Below, in pieces: positions 32,101-43,129 of a stretch of DNA of 64,000 nt; the first letter of the stretch is position 1; every line of letters begins with the position of its first letter. The notes under the pieces are model-generated. The model was not told the DNA's origin and made no database searches. It worked only from the letters and a program-made list of their open reading frames with translations. The position numbers and the translations under genes were made by a program. Source of the DNA: Branchiostoma floridae (Eukaryota; Chordata; Leptocardii; Amphioxiformes; Branchiostomatidae); assembly GCF_000003815.2 (NCBI RefSeq), contig NC_049990.1, forward strand, positions 8,837,360-8,901,359, in the 5' to 3' direction.

Positions 32101-33714
32101 TGTTGCCCTTCTTCCGAGAAAAGTTCCTAGTATACGAGGCAGATCCAACTGCGGTAAGACACATGGAGCTTTATACAACTAGACCTTCATGAAATGGAAT
32201 GATAAGTAGTGCTATTAGCGCTTGTGATCTTTGACAATTTAAAAGTTTCGTTAACCATATGGTAGTGATGCCAACCACTGTGTTTATGCAACAAAGAGTT
32301 AACATACATTCTCATAATCCCACCAGGTGTCATTATACCGCCACCTCAAAAATGTTGTTATAGAGGCCTTCTCAAGATTGTATTCAACACCTAAATATCT
32401 GAATTGTATTTCATTTAAGATATTTAACATTCAGTGTTCAAGACAATCTTGGGAAGAGCTCTATACTAACGTTTTTTGAGTTGGCGGTATAATGACACCT
32501 GGTGGAATTATGAGAATGTATGTTATGTACATTTGACCTGACCTGACATGTTTTCTCTGTGTTTTGTTAGGCTCCCGTTGAGTGTTACGTCTGTGACTCG
32601 GCCAGTGACGACCACTGTGACGTAGCCCAATACACGCTGCCGGAGGAATTTCATAACACTACCAACACAACACAGGGTTGCGGCAGCGGGGCATGCTGGG
32701 TAAGCGACACGCAGACGACAGATTATAGATTGTGCGAATGTGACAATAGACAAGATCCTAAATATGGTGAAAGAAAGCGGGAAGGGTACACGCTTTGTGC
32801 ATGGCATTTCAGAACACATTGTGCTTTATAATGGCAGTTATTTAAAAAACTTTGTCTCTCAGTTCTAATATAAGTTATGATATACCTAGTGTTCTCTTAT
32901 GATTTGATAACGCTAGATCGTCCGGACGGCGGTCAACGGCCAGTTGGTCTCCTACCAACGTTCCTGTGCCTACAACAACATGGAATGTGACGACATCCTC
33001 AAATTGGAGAACTGTCAGGAAGACGGAGAGACCAAGGTGACGAACTAGTCTTGAAATTTAGTTACCAACCACCGGGAATAAGAGGCCGAAAAGGAGAGTC
33101 GCACGAACAGATTGTAGTGGTCGATTACATGGGCTCCGCCTCTGAGGTGTCGCCAAAAATATTTCACCTACTTGTACATGTTGGGTCGCGGGCTTGATGT
33201 AATCCAAAACCGTGTCATTTAAAAGTTGTGAAATAGCTTATTGTTCAACCAAGTTCGATGAAACCGAGATACGGGACCATAAAGTGATATGAACCCCGAC
33301 TTTACATGTTTGTTTGTTTATCAAGGAATCTCCATGAGTGTTGAACTACAACAAATATGCTCGTCCTGTTGGAGTCCTCTTCCATACAATGCTATATACT
33401 ATTTGCGAAACGTTGTCACACTAAGTCCTATCATCTACTAGTTATAATACAATAATTTACACGTTTAATATCAATCAGTAACATCATTTAACAACATTAC
33501 ATCGTGAAGCGTTAACCTGAATTAAAATACACTTAACTTGCAGGTTTGCTACAGGTGTTGTACCGCTGACCGCTGCAACACTGCCCAGCTGACCGGTAAC
33601 GCCGTGTTCGTGCTGCCGGACTCCGGATCCGGCTCCGGCGGCGCTGCTTACATCGGCCCGCCGTCACTGCTGCTGCTGCTGGCCGCTGTCCTGTTCCTCA
33701 TCGTCAACGGATAG
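26194..33714 (+). CDS. Secreted, probably GPI-anchored EGF / unnamed W-rich module / Ly6 protein, 416 aa
   Basis: Exons: 26194-26233, 27138-27167, 28577-28600, 28813-28935, 29614-29931, 30937-31065, 31786-31899, 32101-32153, 32571-32699, 32917-33036, 33544-33714; total 1251 nt in frame. [11 protein letters not shown] is a short signal peptide. Two Gly/Ser micro-exons follow, then EGF (34-72), a 106-aa module (73-178: [36 protein letters not shown]), EGF (179-221), calcium-binding-type EGF (222-259, DTDEC-like start), and a Ly6/uPAR three-finger domain (278-375) with the CYxC start, CCTADRCN end and NTTNTT sequons. A Ser/Gly linker and the hydrophobic [13 protein letters not shown] end suggest GPI anchoring. 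Nearly all domain exons are phase 1, allowing shuffling. Partner unknown; likely a cell-surface adhesion or receptor-modulating protein. Confidence 0.87.
26700..26935. mobile_element. MITE, GTCACATTTCC family
   Basis: TACGTCACATTTCCAAACCG (from 26725) faces CGGTTGGAAATGTGACGTAG (to 26925) as inverted repeats. The interior has gtttgcggaaacga near the left and gaaagctgcccagtcgga near the right. Relatives lie at 28957-29165 and 43597-43770, with partial copies near 26490-26550 and 40760-40862. There is no coding capacity. It is in the first coding intron of the EGF-Ly6 gene. Confidence 0.8.
27650..27784. mobile_element. Second, partial hammerhead-type foldback element
   Basis: It begins AGTTACTCAAGCAACTG and ends GGCGTATCTTACAACCTG followed by gtctaaccttcatcgac, the same ends as the element at 24.3 kb. 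The hammerhead-like stretch lies on the minus strand (27734-27693), with stem II preserved by base-pair swaps. It is a one-armed, older copy whose core departs from the consensus. Confidence 0.7.
28957..29165. mobile_element. MITE, GTCACATTTCC family, second copy
   Basis: The copy begins aaggtcacatttccaaa and ends ggtttggaaatgtgacgttgg, with the same internal words as the copy at 26.7 kb (gtttgcggaaacgag; tagtttggtgtct; cgttcccgaaagctgcc). It lies in the intron after the first EGF exon. Confidence 0.8.
30007..30471. mobile_element. Foldback element with TTAA target duplication
   Basis: TTAA flanks both ends (30003-30006, 30472-30475). The termini are about 45-bp imperfect inverted repeats: GCCCCCTTTACACGAGA at the left against ATCCCCTTCACACGAGA from the right, then GAATGAGCCGGAATGCCGTC in both. 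The interior is rich in gaat/attc words. TTAA is the piggyBac target, but no transposase remains. A related half (tgtgaaggccccatta end) follows to about 30597. Confidence 0.75.
31079..31197 (+). mobile_element. 5'-truncated SINE 3' end inserted at a splice donor
   Basis: The body matches the last 120 bases of the SINE at 23.65 kb (ggtatgtcaccccgtaaggg, gtcgtgtgta, cacgtcgaccg) and ends in (atg)n. The 10-bp target duplication AGTACTTCTT occurs at 31069-31078 and 31198-31207. Intron position +1 is 31066, so the duplication starts at intron position +4 and the insertion lies about 13 nt into the intron after the second EGF exon. Confidence 0.85.
32301..32524. mobile_element. MITE with about 50-bp terminal inverted repeats
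   Basis: AACATACATTCTCATAATCC at the left is mirrored by the right end (ggaattatgagaatgtatgtt), and pairing continues through ACCAGGTGTCATTATACCGC. It is inside the intron before the first Ly6 exon. No coding content. Confidence 0.88.
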
Positions 33715-35353
33715 GCCGGGACGGCAACCCAGGTCATGGACCAGGACCCCAAATTTCACATATGGGTACCCTCTGGGGTGGCAAATTCTCCTTGTGATTT
33801 TTGGCGTTTAATAGTGTGCGTCCGTTTGTCAAGAATTTCCAAAATTGTACAGGCATGTCTGGATTTTTTCCGCGCGTGCGTAATAGAATCATGAGTATTC
33901 CCTGAGGAATTTCTTTGAAGCAGTCTTTAATATAGTAGAAGGCCTGTGGTATACCAATTATATTTTGATGTGATAGCCATTCTGGTCATGATGGTAGCTT
34001 TATATCGGGTATCAAACTTATTACCATCTAAATGATACAGAAATTTCGCGTCTTAAACAAGGGGGAGGGGAAAAAATCAAACTTCAATATTTTTCAATGA
34101 ACATTTACTGGCTGATAGAACCTGCTAAGAGGATCACGTACAGAAATATCAATCGATTTTCGATATCATGAACATAGGAATTTGTTGTCTGGGCTGCTCT
34201 GGTGGGCGTCGGGACTCTATCTTCGTATACATAGTCGGGAACAACTGAATCTAGTTGATACCTTACATATTGTAGCTAAGTCTAATTTTTGTTGTGACTT
34301 GTGTTTGAATAATGAGATGTTCGTAGCTGACGTCATGACGCACATTAAGCGTGAACGTCATTTTTTTGTGTGGATTGCTCAATACATGTTAATCTTTTAG
34401 CAGCTGTACACATGTGTGTGACCACTATCTAAACAGAAAACTTGTCATTTTCGGAACTGGAATTACGACATACTTATCTTTTTGAAGTAATCCGCTTATA
34501 TTATGACTGTTTGGAAGTTAAAAAAGCTTAAGCTGTTCGTTTGAATATTGTTGTGACGTACCCATAACCTGTGTCCGTGGTGGAAAATCACCAAAAAATA
34601 GTGTACACGTTTGCACATAGAAGTAATATCTTTTTTCTTTTAGGATAATTGCAAGAAAATATGATATTCTTTCTCATTTTTACCATCATTTTGCTAATAT
34701 TGCTGTGTGAAAAAATGCATGAAATGTGGTTTTGTGTCTTATTCTAAAGATAAGACTAAAATAAATGTGTGTTTTGTGACTTTTATCTCGCTTCTTACGA
34801 TCGATGTCAGATGTGTTCATAAAATCTATTTCTTATCATAAGTCTGATTTTGTTTGCAGATATATCAACTCTTATCTACAGAGTCATGGCATCTCTTGAG
34901 CATCACTTACTTAAACGTGACCTGAATCTTATACCCATGGTTAATAATAGAAGTTTATTTGCAAGTTCATATTCGAGGGCTAATTGCAAGTACATGGTGT
35001 AAACATAGGAGATATACAGGTGACATTCATGCCTCGACGGGCTAGGTACAGGTCACTGATGGTATGACGTATAGGCTAGGTAAGCAGAAACTACGAATAG
35101 AATTTAACTATTTGAAGGTACTAAGCTAACAGGATGGTCAACATCTTCTCGCTTCTTTTTACAAGCGTGTATATATATATAGCAACATAAAGCACAATAT
35201 GCTGAATACAGTATATCAGCAGCTACATCCACCCTTCCCTATGTTACAGACACGTGCTGCGGTAGCTACCTTGAAAGCCGCGCGCATTTAACAAAACTGC
35301 CCCCGTTCCTGAGGCGTCGCCAAGAAGTCATCCGGCGGCCGGTGCCTCAAGCG
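33715..35353 (+). other. 3' UTR of the EGF-Ly6 gene, then intergenic DNA
   Basis: After the TAG at 33712-33714, AATAAA at about 34760 (ctaaaataaatgtg) is the most likely polyadenylation signal, giving a 3' UTR of about 1.05 kb. Beyond it to 35353 there is no exon I can support. Confidence 0.5.
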
Positions 35354-35534
35354 ACTCTCCAAACAGAGGTTAGGCTCCTGCTGTTTTTTTAACGTTTTTA
35401 GTCGTTTTTATCGGGCTTTCTACTTTGCATTTTATCTTGCTGTGTCAAAAACAAAAATACAAAACAGAAAGCCCGATAGAAACGACTAAAAAACGTTAAA
35501 AAAACAGCCGGAGCCTAGCCTCTGCTTGGAAAGT
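35354..35534. mobile_element. MITE, CTCCAARCAGAGG type
   Basis: ACTCTCCAAACAGAGGTTAG at the left mirrors the right end (ctagcctctgcttggaaagt). Pairing continues as GGCTCCTGCTGTTTTTTTAA and on to tatcgggctttct, so nearly the whole element is a long hairpin. Same-type copies lie at 38847-39014, 41918-42055 and 43130-43332. Confidence 0.88.
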
Positions 35535-35959
35535 ACCTCAAGCCACAATTTCTGCCCCTGGCAAATATAAGTTTTACTTGCCTCGAAACTGGTTGAGAGG
35601 TATCAGTATACTTAAGAGATCTACAGAAGTTTGTCACACACGTGGAGTGTGGTATCAAATTTCCAAGTAAAAGTCGGAGTGACCGGATAAGCTATAAATA
35701 TCTAATCTCCAAGCAGATTTACCGGTGGCATATTTAAAACAGTCTCAACAGCAGTGCCCTTTGATATTCTCTTATTCCACCGGTAATTCTGCTTTAAGAG
35801 ATTTTTAGGGTCTTGTATTCCGTCTTTGATCTTGCCGCGATGACCTGCAGGGCGTGGGTGTGAGGTCAACGTACCAGAGAACATGATTACATTACATAGG
35901 TAGCGCCCAGGCGCCGGAACTGGTAGCTGAGTGCTGTTTACCAGTATACAAATATTCCA

Positions 35960-36262
35960 CAGATGGCTCTCTCCCAGCGACTCAGTGAATAGAATAGGTC
36001 TATAAGGCATCTGAATAGCCGACCATCTCAAGATCATGTAACACCAACCGACAGAAGCCAGCAAACGAATAGTTCGAGAAGAAGGTTCAAGGTATATGGC
36101 ACACTGGGTCGTTATGCTGTCTAAAGCTATCATTTCACGTACGGCGGGTTGTGCCCTTAGCCATACCTAACTGCATGCTGTTTGTGGACGGGACTTGTGG
36201 ATACAGATGGTGGACAGTGACGATCCTTGGCAGGACTGCGGGTATAACTCCGCCACCACTGG
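35960..36262 (+). pseudogene. Wrecked beta-microseminoprotein-like copy (promoter relic plus last exon)
   Basis: 35960-35966 carries CAGATGG followed by ctctctccca, the element found before the intact copies, with a TATA-like tataagg near 36001. At about 36160-36261 lies a last-exon remnant: AIPNCMLFVDGTC, then after a one-base loss IQMVDSDDPWQDC and a TAG. The signal-peptide exon and the Cys-rich middle exon are absent and no AG acceptor stands before the remnant. It therefore looks like a deletion product that joined the promoter to the last exon. Tandem 21-nt repeats (caggacaacct...) follow the stop, as in other copies. Confidence 0.8.
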
Positions 36263-36349
36263 GTAGGAAACACCAGGACAACCTTCAACGTCTTCAGGAC
36301 AACCTACAAACTCTGCTGGACAACCGGCAACCTCCGTGGCTGTGGGATA

Positions 36350-36514
36350 ATCTCCAAGCAAATCCTATGGTAGCATAAGATAGTATCAAAAGCTGACACA
36401 GTAGTGAAGCCGGCTTATGAGTGAGTTTCGCTACCCGTTTGACTGACTTTGGCCGGCTATACTACTTGGCCAGCTTTGATGCTATTTTATGGCACAGTAG
36501 GTCTGCTTGGAGAC
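36350..36514. mobile_element. MITE, CTCCAAGCA(G/A)ATCCTA type
   Basis: ATCTCCAAGCAAATCCTATG at the left is mirrored by the right end (gtaggtctgcttggagact). The subterminal GCATAAGATAGTATCAAAAG pairs with ctttgatgctattttatggc. The same type is at 51593-51760, with a left half at about 39829-39900 and a solo end at 35704. Confidence 0.85.
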
Positions 36515-37803
36515 TACCTGTGGGAGATAATCTACATGTACAACCACATCTTCTTATCAACTGACCTTCCTGACAGAATGAACTGTCATTACAATAAAGA
36601 TGTTTTTATTAAATGACCAGCACTTTCAGACTTATCCATATTATTCAATAGACAATAAAAAAAATTCTGATAAGCAGTATTTAGCACATTCTCCAGTAAT
36701 ACCTAAGACGTAAGGTCATGTTGATTTGATCATATGAATGACATCCGCACGCGCATGAATTTTCGGCCCTTTCCAAAGAACAAAGTTTTGAACCATACTG
36801 TAAATCCTAAAAAGCAGCTAGCTTCAAAATGAGCCGTAGATTTCTTTTAAAAATCGGAAAACGCATTCTAACGTCATAGAATGTCACTGTCAACAGAGAA
36901 GTAAGATTCAAAGAATGAAAATGAAAAAAAAATTATTGTTTGCCATACCATATTCTGTGTGTTATGCCATTGTTCAACCTTCCTGCCCACTTACATCTAG
37001 ATTCCATAATGAAGGCAACTTTTTTGTGGCAAAATCATTTTTATTCGCAGGCTCGCATTATTTTTTGGGTTTCCCAGGGGGTGTCATCCATATAATCAAA
37101 TCAACATGGCCTATGTTTGATCTCTTTATTTTAGGCAGCGTCAGCAGATGGAACCACTCTGTACCATGCATTGATATCTTCCAGTAGAACGTAGTATTTA
37201 GACAGCGATAATCACTTGCCGGTATTACGTCTGACGTCCGACGTGCATTTTGCACAGTAGGGGCATCTTCTCTGGGTAGTTTTAAAGAACGCTTGCAGAT
37301 AGATGTGCAAAAGTTAGGTGTGACGGGTCGCTCGGTGTAATATAACCAGCTGCTGCCGCGCCGCTTGCCTGCGAAGCTGGTGTGTTACGCTGAACGGCGG
37401 TTATACCGGCTATAAAGATACAGATACAGATTTGGGAGGTTATCGTTACCCCAGGGGTTCTGTTTTGTCTGTAATAGTGTATCACCTAATTATCTGTTTG
37501 ATTGACGTATGAATTTTCGGGTATGTAAGTAGTTTTGATATTGAAGACATATCTAGATTCCATAATGAAGGCAACTTTTTTGTGGCAAAATCATTTTTAT
37601 TCGCAGGCTCGCATTATTTTTTGGGTTTCCCAGGGGGTGTCATCCATATAATCAAATCAACATGGCCTATGTTTGATCTCTTTATTTTAGGCAGCGTCAG
37701 CAGATGGAACCACTACTGTACCATGCAGTGATATCTTCCAGTAGAACGTATTTAGACAGCGATAATCACTTGCCGGTATTACGTCTGACATACGGATACT
37801 CAA
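36515..37803. repeat. Intergenic block with a locally duplicated segment
   Basis: About 240 bases (ctagattccataatgaagg to ttgccggtattacgtctgac) occur twice, at about 36999-37235 and 37552-37790. The intervening 37236-37545 recurs nearly unchanged at 39198-39508, inside the next gene's intron. No exon is present, though the second copy abuts the promoter of the first intact microseminoprotein gene. Confidence 0.8.
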
Positions 37804-37933
37804 CAGATGGTTCCTTCTCACCGATTGGACATAAATATCCGCACACCGAACTGTAGCTCGCAGTCTGTGATATCTGTATCAGATATATCACTCGGCCCGG
37901 GGATTTGCGTTCGAAAAACGGCAGAGATGTCAG
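37804..37933 (+). promoter_or_regulatory. Promoter and 5' UTR exon, microseminoprotein-like gene 1
   Basis: CAGATGG (37804-37810) followed by ttccttctca, then a TATA box ataaatat (37831-37838). A noncoding exon ends at 37933 with ATGTCAG|GTACTG. The same order and wording recur before gene 2, which is what makes the call. The intron to the ATG exon is about 445 nt. Confidence 0.7.
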
Positions 37934-38380
37934 GTACTGTAACTTACATTTGTTAGAATTGCTTTTATGCATTTTGTGCGCCATCGAATTTGTCAATGGC
38001 GTTAACACTGTTTGGTTATGATTGTTTTTATGACAACAGCGCTGAACATGCTTCTGTACAATTGTAACGATAAGGCGAGTTCTTTCGGCAACTTTTTGAA
38101 AATAACTAGAAATGATGAAAGAGCAAGCAACTATTCAATACCGATATATTGGGGGAGGGGGTACAGGAAGCTGAAGCGTTGTACGTAGCCTTTAACTTGT
38201 ATAGATTCGATGAAATTAAAAAAAGTGACACGAAACACAACAAAGACAGTTGAAAATTTGTCTTATCGACGAGGTAGATGATTGCTTAATCATTTTTTAG
38301 ATTTAGGTGAGGAAAGATGTGTATCATTGAAGAGATATCCTTACATAATATTCCTGTACTCGTTTCTGTGTCCCACAGGA

Positions 38381-40391
38381 ATGGGTGTGTACGTGTTGAT
38401 GATTGTGGCGATGTGCGCCACCTGGCGAGCAGCAGAGGGAGCTACATCCTTCGCACCTCTGCTTAGTGAGACAACCATGTAGGTACAGCTAGCTCTTCGG
38501 GTACAACTGTAGACTTACAAGATGGAAATTTGTCAAAAGAAAGGGACAAAAAATGCAGTTTTTCCAACCGGCGCACGCAGGGAAACAGAAACAAGATGGC
38601 TCCTGTATGACGTCAATTGCAATTATGGCAGCGCCCACGGACGTCTGCAAAAACGATATCATTTTGATACATGTCAGCAATGGCGTTATACCGTTAATGT
38701 CAGGGTTGAGACTTTGATCTGGTAGAATCTGTGATTCTGCCGGTAGAGATCCCGATCGGAGCTTCTGTCTTCAGGAACTCCAACAGGATCATCTGTAGAC
38801 CGGCATAATCACCAATTCTACTATAATTGTGATTTACCTCTTACTTATTCTTCAAGCAGAGGTTCGGTTCCGGCTGTTATGACGTATTCTAGATGTTTTG
38901 ATCAGTCTTCTACTTTGGCAGGAAGACATTAAAAAAAGCACAAAACAGAAAGCCCGATAAAAACGTATAAAACACGTCAAAAACAGGCGGAGCAGAACCT
39001 CTGCTTGGAGAGTTCATCTAACTGACATCCCCTGTAGGTACGGTACCCGCCCCGTCACCACCGAGTACTGTGAGTGGGAGGGGAAGAAGATGATGATCAG
39101 CAGTAGCTGGAAGACCACGGACTGTGTGACGTGTACGTGTGGTATGAACGGACTGCACTGTACTAGGTGAGCTTGGATAAGATGAACGGCAAACACGTAC
39201 CGACGTGCATTTTGCACAGTAGGGGCAATTTCTCTGGGTAGTTTTAAAGAACGCTTGCAGATAGATGTGCAAAAGTTAGGTGTGACGGGTCGCTCGGTGT
39301 AATATAACCAGCTGCTGCCGCGCCGCTTGCCTGCGAAGCTGGTGTGTTACGCTGAACGGCGGTTATACCGGCTATAAAGATACAGATACAGATTTGGGAG
39401 GTTATCGTTACCCCAGGGGTTCTGTTTTGTCTGTAATAGTGTATCACCTAATTATCTGTTTGATTGACGTATGAATTTTCGGGTATGTAAGTAGTTTTGA
39501 CATTGAGGTCCCGAAGAAACATGGCGATTTTGGGCCCCCTAGCAGCATTTTCAGGTACAGCAGCATTACAGGCGAACACACCTTTCCTGAAAGTAGTGTG
39601 GTATAATCTATGGACAGCCGGTCAGCTTTCCCTGACGAATGACAATGGCGAGTGCGCATATTCAAGTCCGTATAAAAAAAAAATTCGGCCGCAAAAGTTT
39701 TCGGTTCGATAAGCCGCGGCCTGTACCGCAAAATTCAAAGTTTGCAAGTTTTACCTAAAGCAAACGAATGTTAGTACGCAACTCATGCGGACTTGAATAT
39801 TCATATACGCAGTTGTGTGACCGGTTCATCTCCAAGCAAAGCCTACAATATCATAAGATAGTACAGTATCAAAAGCTGGCAAAGGAGCTCAGCCGGTCTA
39901 GGGCTATGGCTTTTACCTAAATGCAGATGGCTAGGACACGTTCCCGAGATAGCTTTCCAATACAGACCAAAGGGAAAGCACCCCCTAGGCAGACCCAGCC
40001 CAAGATGGAAGGACAGCATACAGTAGATACTGACAAAGTACAGACTGGGCAGACTGTAGATCGGAGGGGGAGGGGGGGGATCGAGAAGAGTGGAAGAGAC
40101 GATGTTCTCAACTGACAGGTCCTAATGCCTACCTGGGGAAAACGTAAGACGTAAGATGTAAGGGCAATGGCTATGAAATAAGAAATTCAGAAAACCTCAC
40201 CATGAATAGTTCACTGTGACATGGGATCTTCGCTTTTTTTTGGACACCTTTTCTCCTTCCCCAGCGCCGGAGCGTACGCGGTCCCGTCCCACTGTATGCT
40301 GCTGATTGACGAGGCCTGCCAGACGCTTGTCGTGAGCGCCGAGGATCCGTACTCCACCTGCGACTTCGGGAACGGCGCCATTACCGGGTAA
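38381..40391 (+). CDS. Beta-microseminoprotein-like secreted protein 1, 117 aa
   Basis: Coding exons 38381-38478, 39038-39166, 40265-40391 (354 nt, in frame). The signal peptide is MGVYVLMIVAMCATWRAAEG. The mature part runs YC-EWEGKKMM-SSW-DCVTCTC-LHC, then AVPSHC-IDEAC-VVSAEDPYSTC. Cys spacing, the (S)SW..(D)C..C.C motif and the VV...DP...C ending match MSMB/PSP94; the family is small secreted disulfide-rich proteins, abundant in vertebrate secretions, with unsettled function. Eight Cys are present, without the partners corresponding to human Cys2 and Cys50. Donor AT|GTAGGT and acceptor TGTAG|GTACGG restore ATG-TAC. AATAAA at about 40502 is the likely poly(A) signal. The first intron holds a MITE shared with gene 2. 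Confidence 0.9.
38847..39014. mobile_element. MITE, CTCCAARCAGAGG type, in gene 1 intron
   Basis: The left end ttcttcaagcagaggttcgg mirrors the right end (agaacctctgcttggagagt). The interior has agaaagcccgataaaaacg. Flanking sequence is shared with the copy in gene 2 (41918), so the insertion predates that duplication. Just before it, 38721-38830 is a second foldback (gtagaatc...gattctac), also shared with gene 2. Confidence 0.8.
39198..39508. repeat. Copy of 37236-37545 inside gene 1 intron 2
   Basis: The two copies are almost identical over about 310 bases; a 67-codon chance frame on the minus strand (37282-37485 and 39244-39447) is the same in both, meaning at least 200 identical coding-frame bases. 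It is a recent dispersed duplication or a repeat of unknown type. Confidence 0.9.
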
Positions 40392-40923
40392 CTACGTCAG
40401 GACTGCCCGCAACCTCTAGTCTAGGAGTGGACAACCTACAACCTAGCTACAACCAACTGTGATCCACAACTCTGATGCTACATCCATGATATGGAATGAC
40501 ATGAATAAAACTAAGAAAAAGCAGATGCGACTTCTTTTATTTTCTACGGTTCATTAGCCTTGATTAGGCTATCGAAATTTCTCAGAACAGAGAAAAATAG
40601 GGCCGAACATATGCTTGTGCTTTATAGTACAGTACAAGGTTGTATGCATGGCGAATCACCTCAAAGTATATAGAACTTCTGAAGACACAACTTAAAGTAT
40701 TCTGTTGTGCGCAAAAGTTATCCTGGGTGCCACCCTATCTAAATTTAATTCCAATGCTATTACAACCCGGGCCTGACCGGGATGTTTACGGAAACGATAA
40801 AAAGTAGTGTTTTTCACGGAAAACACAGGATATTCTTACGTTCAGAGCGACCCCTATAACACAAAATGGTACCTTCCAGTAGATCGTATTTAGACAGCGA
40901 TAAGCACTAAGCGGAATACTCAA

Positions 40924-41052
40924 CAGATGGTTCCTTCTCAGCGACTGGACATATATATCATCTCACCATACTGTAGCTCGCAGTCTGTGCTATCCATATC
41001 TGTTACTAGTATATCACTCGGCCCTGGGAGTTACAAGAGGCAGATATGTCAG
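40924..41052 (+). promoter_or_regulatory. Promoter and 5' UTR exon, microseminoprotein-like gene 2
   Basis: CAGATGG (40924-40930), ttccttctca, TATA box atatatat (40951-40958), and a noncoding exon ending GATATGTCAG|GTACTG at 41052. It aligns over its whole length with 37804-37933. Confidence 0.72.
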
Positions 41053-41289
41053 GTACTGTAACTCACATTTATCAAAACTTGCTATGATTGTTTTTATGAC
41101 AACAGTGCTGGACACGCTACTGTAGAATTGTAGTTAAGCGATAGTCTGAGGTCTTTTGGCAACTTTTTACAAATATCGAAATTATGGAAGAGCAAGCAAC
41201 CACTCAATACGTTCGCAAACATATACGTAGTACAAAAATGTATATTGGGGAGGAGGTACAGGTTAAGCTATTTTAATAAGCGTTGTACA

Positions 41290-41320
41290 TACGAGGGGTG
41301 ATCAATAAGTCCTCGGCCTT
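41290..41320 (+). mobile_element. Solitary mariner-type terminus
   Basis: TACGAGGGGTGATCAATAAG followed by tcctcggcc is a mariner-type end. Gene 1 lacks it at the matching site (38190-38200), so it arrived, or was left behind, after the duplication. No opposite end is nearby. Confidence 0.65.
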
Positions 41321-41426
41321 GTATAGATTCAATGAAATTGAAAAAAAATAATGACAAGAAAAAATTGTAACATTCAAGAGATGTCCTGACGTGATATCCC
41401 TGTGCTTGTTTCTGTGTCCCACAGGA

Positions 41427-43050
41427 ATGGGCGTGTTCGTGTTGATGATTGTGGCGATGTGCGCCACCTGGCGAGCAGCAGTGGGAGCTGCATTCCACGC
41501 ACCCCTACACAGTGAGACAACCATGTAGGTACAGTTGTTTACTTACAAAATGGAAATTTAAAAACAAGGGACAAAAAAATGCAGTTCCTTCAACCGGCGT
41601 TACGCAGGCGAAACAAGATGGCGCCTGTAAGACGTCAAATGCAATCATGGCAGCGCCCACGGACACCAGTGATAACAATATCATTTTGATATATTTGTCA
41701 GCAAGGTTGTTATAACGTTCTTGATGTCATGGCAGAAACCTCGATCTGTTAGAATCGGCGATCCTGTCGGTAGAGATCCTGATCGGAGTTTCTGCCAGCA
41801 GAATCGCCAATTGCACCGAAATCTCGAGTCTCTGTCTTCAGAAACTCCGATCGGGATTATATACCGGCATATAACATAATCGCCGATTCTACCATATTTG
41901 TAATTTACCTCTAACTTACTCTCCAAGCAGAGGTTCAGTTCTGGCTGGTCTTGACGTGTTTTCAGACTTTTTTTATCGACTTCAAATAGAAAGCCCGATT
42001 AAAACGTTTACAAACTTGTAAAAGAACATCCACAGCCGAACCTCTGCTTGGAGAATACATGTAACCAAGCTTTATAAGCTTAGTTGCTTTTTTATTCCTT
42101 TTCACCATTAGACTACTTAAAATTACACGAGCGCTCTTGTAATTTTTTCGACTACTACTATATCTGCGCGATTCGACCTCTGCTTGGAGAGTACCATTAG
42201 ACCACGTGTGGTCATTTGTGCATTTAGCCTACGGGCATGAACATGCAATAAAAATTATAATTACTACAGGTCTTTGATCTAACTGACCATAAAAGATGTT
42301 TAACCAAGGACGTTATCCCCTGTAGGTACGGTTGGCGCCCCGTCACCACCCAGTACTGTGAGTGGCAGGGGAAGAAGATGATGGTCGAGAGCAGCTGGAA
42401 GACCACGAGCTGTGAGACGTGTTCGTGTGAAGAAAACGGTCTGTACTGTTACGGGTAAGTTTGAATAGATAAACGATTAAGAGTGGTGAGTTTGGATAGA
42501 TGAATAACAAAAATTGGCTGTGTTAGTGTACATGCACGTATAACCCAAATCTGTTTCATAGAGGATGTGAGTAGGTATTGAGGTCCCGAAGAAACAAGGC
42601 GATTTGGGGCCATCTAGCAGTATTTTCAGGTACTGCAGCATTAAAGGCAGATACCCCTTCCTGAAAGTAATCTCTCATTGGCTGGGGATAATGACCCCTC
42701 CTATGTGGCGACAACTCGCGGCACATACTCCGCAGCATTTCAAAATAAAGGGGCAGAACTTACCTATACTCTAATACATGTTTCAACTAAGAACTCTCCT
42801 GTCCAGCCTCGTTTTGGTGCATGGCATCGGAACATCCAAGATGGCCGCCGAATCTGGAAATGTCAGGTTACTGTGGCATGGGATTTTTGATTTGTTGTTC
42901 ACAAACCTCTCCTCGCTCCCCAGCGGCGGAGTGTACGCGGTCCCGTCCCACTGTATGATGCTGATTGACGAGACTTGTCATGCGCATGTCGTGGACGCCG
43001 AACATCCGTACTCCGAGTGCGAATTCGGGAACGGCGCCATCACCGGGTAA
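41427..43050 (+). CDS. Beta-microseminoprotein-like secreted protein 2, 117 aa
   Basis: Coding exons 41427-41524, 42326-42454, 42924-43050 (354 nt). Signal peptide MGVFVLMIVAMCATWRAAVG; mature part YC-EWQGKKMM-SSW-SCETCSC-LYC, then AVPSHC-IDETC-VVDAEHPYSEC. All eight family cysteines are present. It is the closest paralogue of gene 1: same length, same splice sites, and shared intronic foldbacks. The duplication unit is therefore about 3.1 kb, and insertions such as the mariner end at 41290 postdate it. The 3' UTR opens with three 21-nt repeats; AATAAA lies near 43368. Confidence 0.9.
41746..42055. mobile_element. Two adjacent foldback elements in gene 2 intron 1
   Basis: 41748-41900: gttagaatcggcgatcctg against cgccgattctac, with ctccgatcggg/tcctgatcggagt inside. 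41918-42055: ACTCTCCAAGCAGAGGTTCA against the right end gaacctctgcttggagaat. Both have counterparts in gene 1. A lone terminus, cctctgcttggagagtac, follows at 42178-42195. Confidence 0.78.
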
Positions 43051-43129
43051 CCGTTGTCAGGGCAACCTGCAACCTCGTTAGGACAACCTACAACCTGGCC
43101 AGGACAGCCTATCTACAAGCACTTGATCT

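Noticed and set aside
35702-36133. 143-codon open frame on the minus strand
   Set aside because: It overlaps a MITE terminus and the promoter relic of the wrecked microseminoprotein copy, has no recognisable motif, and lacks splice or start context. Probably chance.
37282-39447. The same 67-codon minus-strand frame found twice
   Set aside because: Considered as a duplicated gene, but the identity extends well beyond the frame on both sides, so it marks a duplicated noncoding block.
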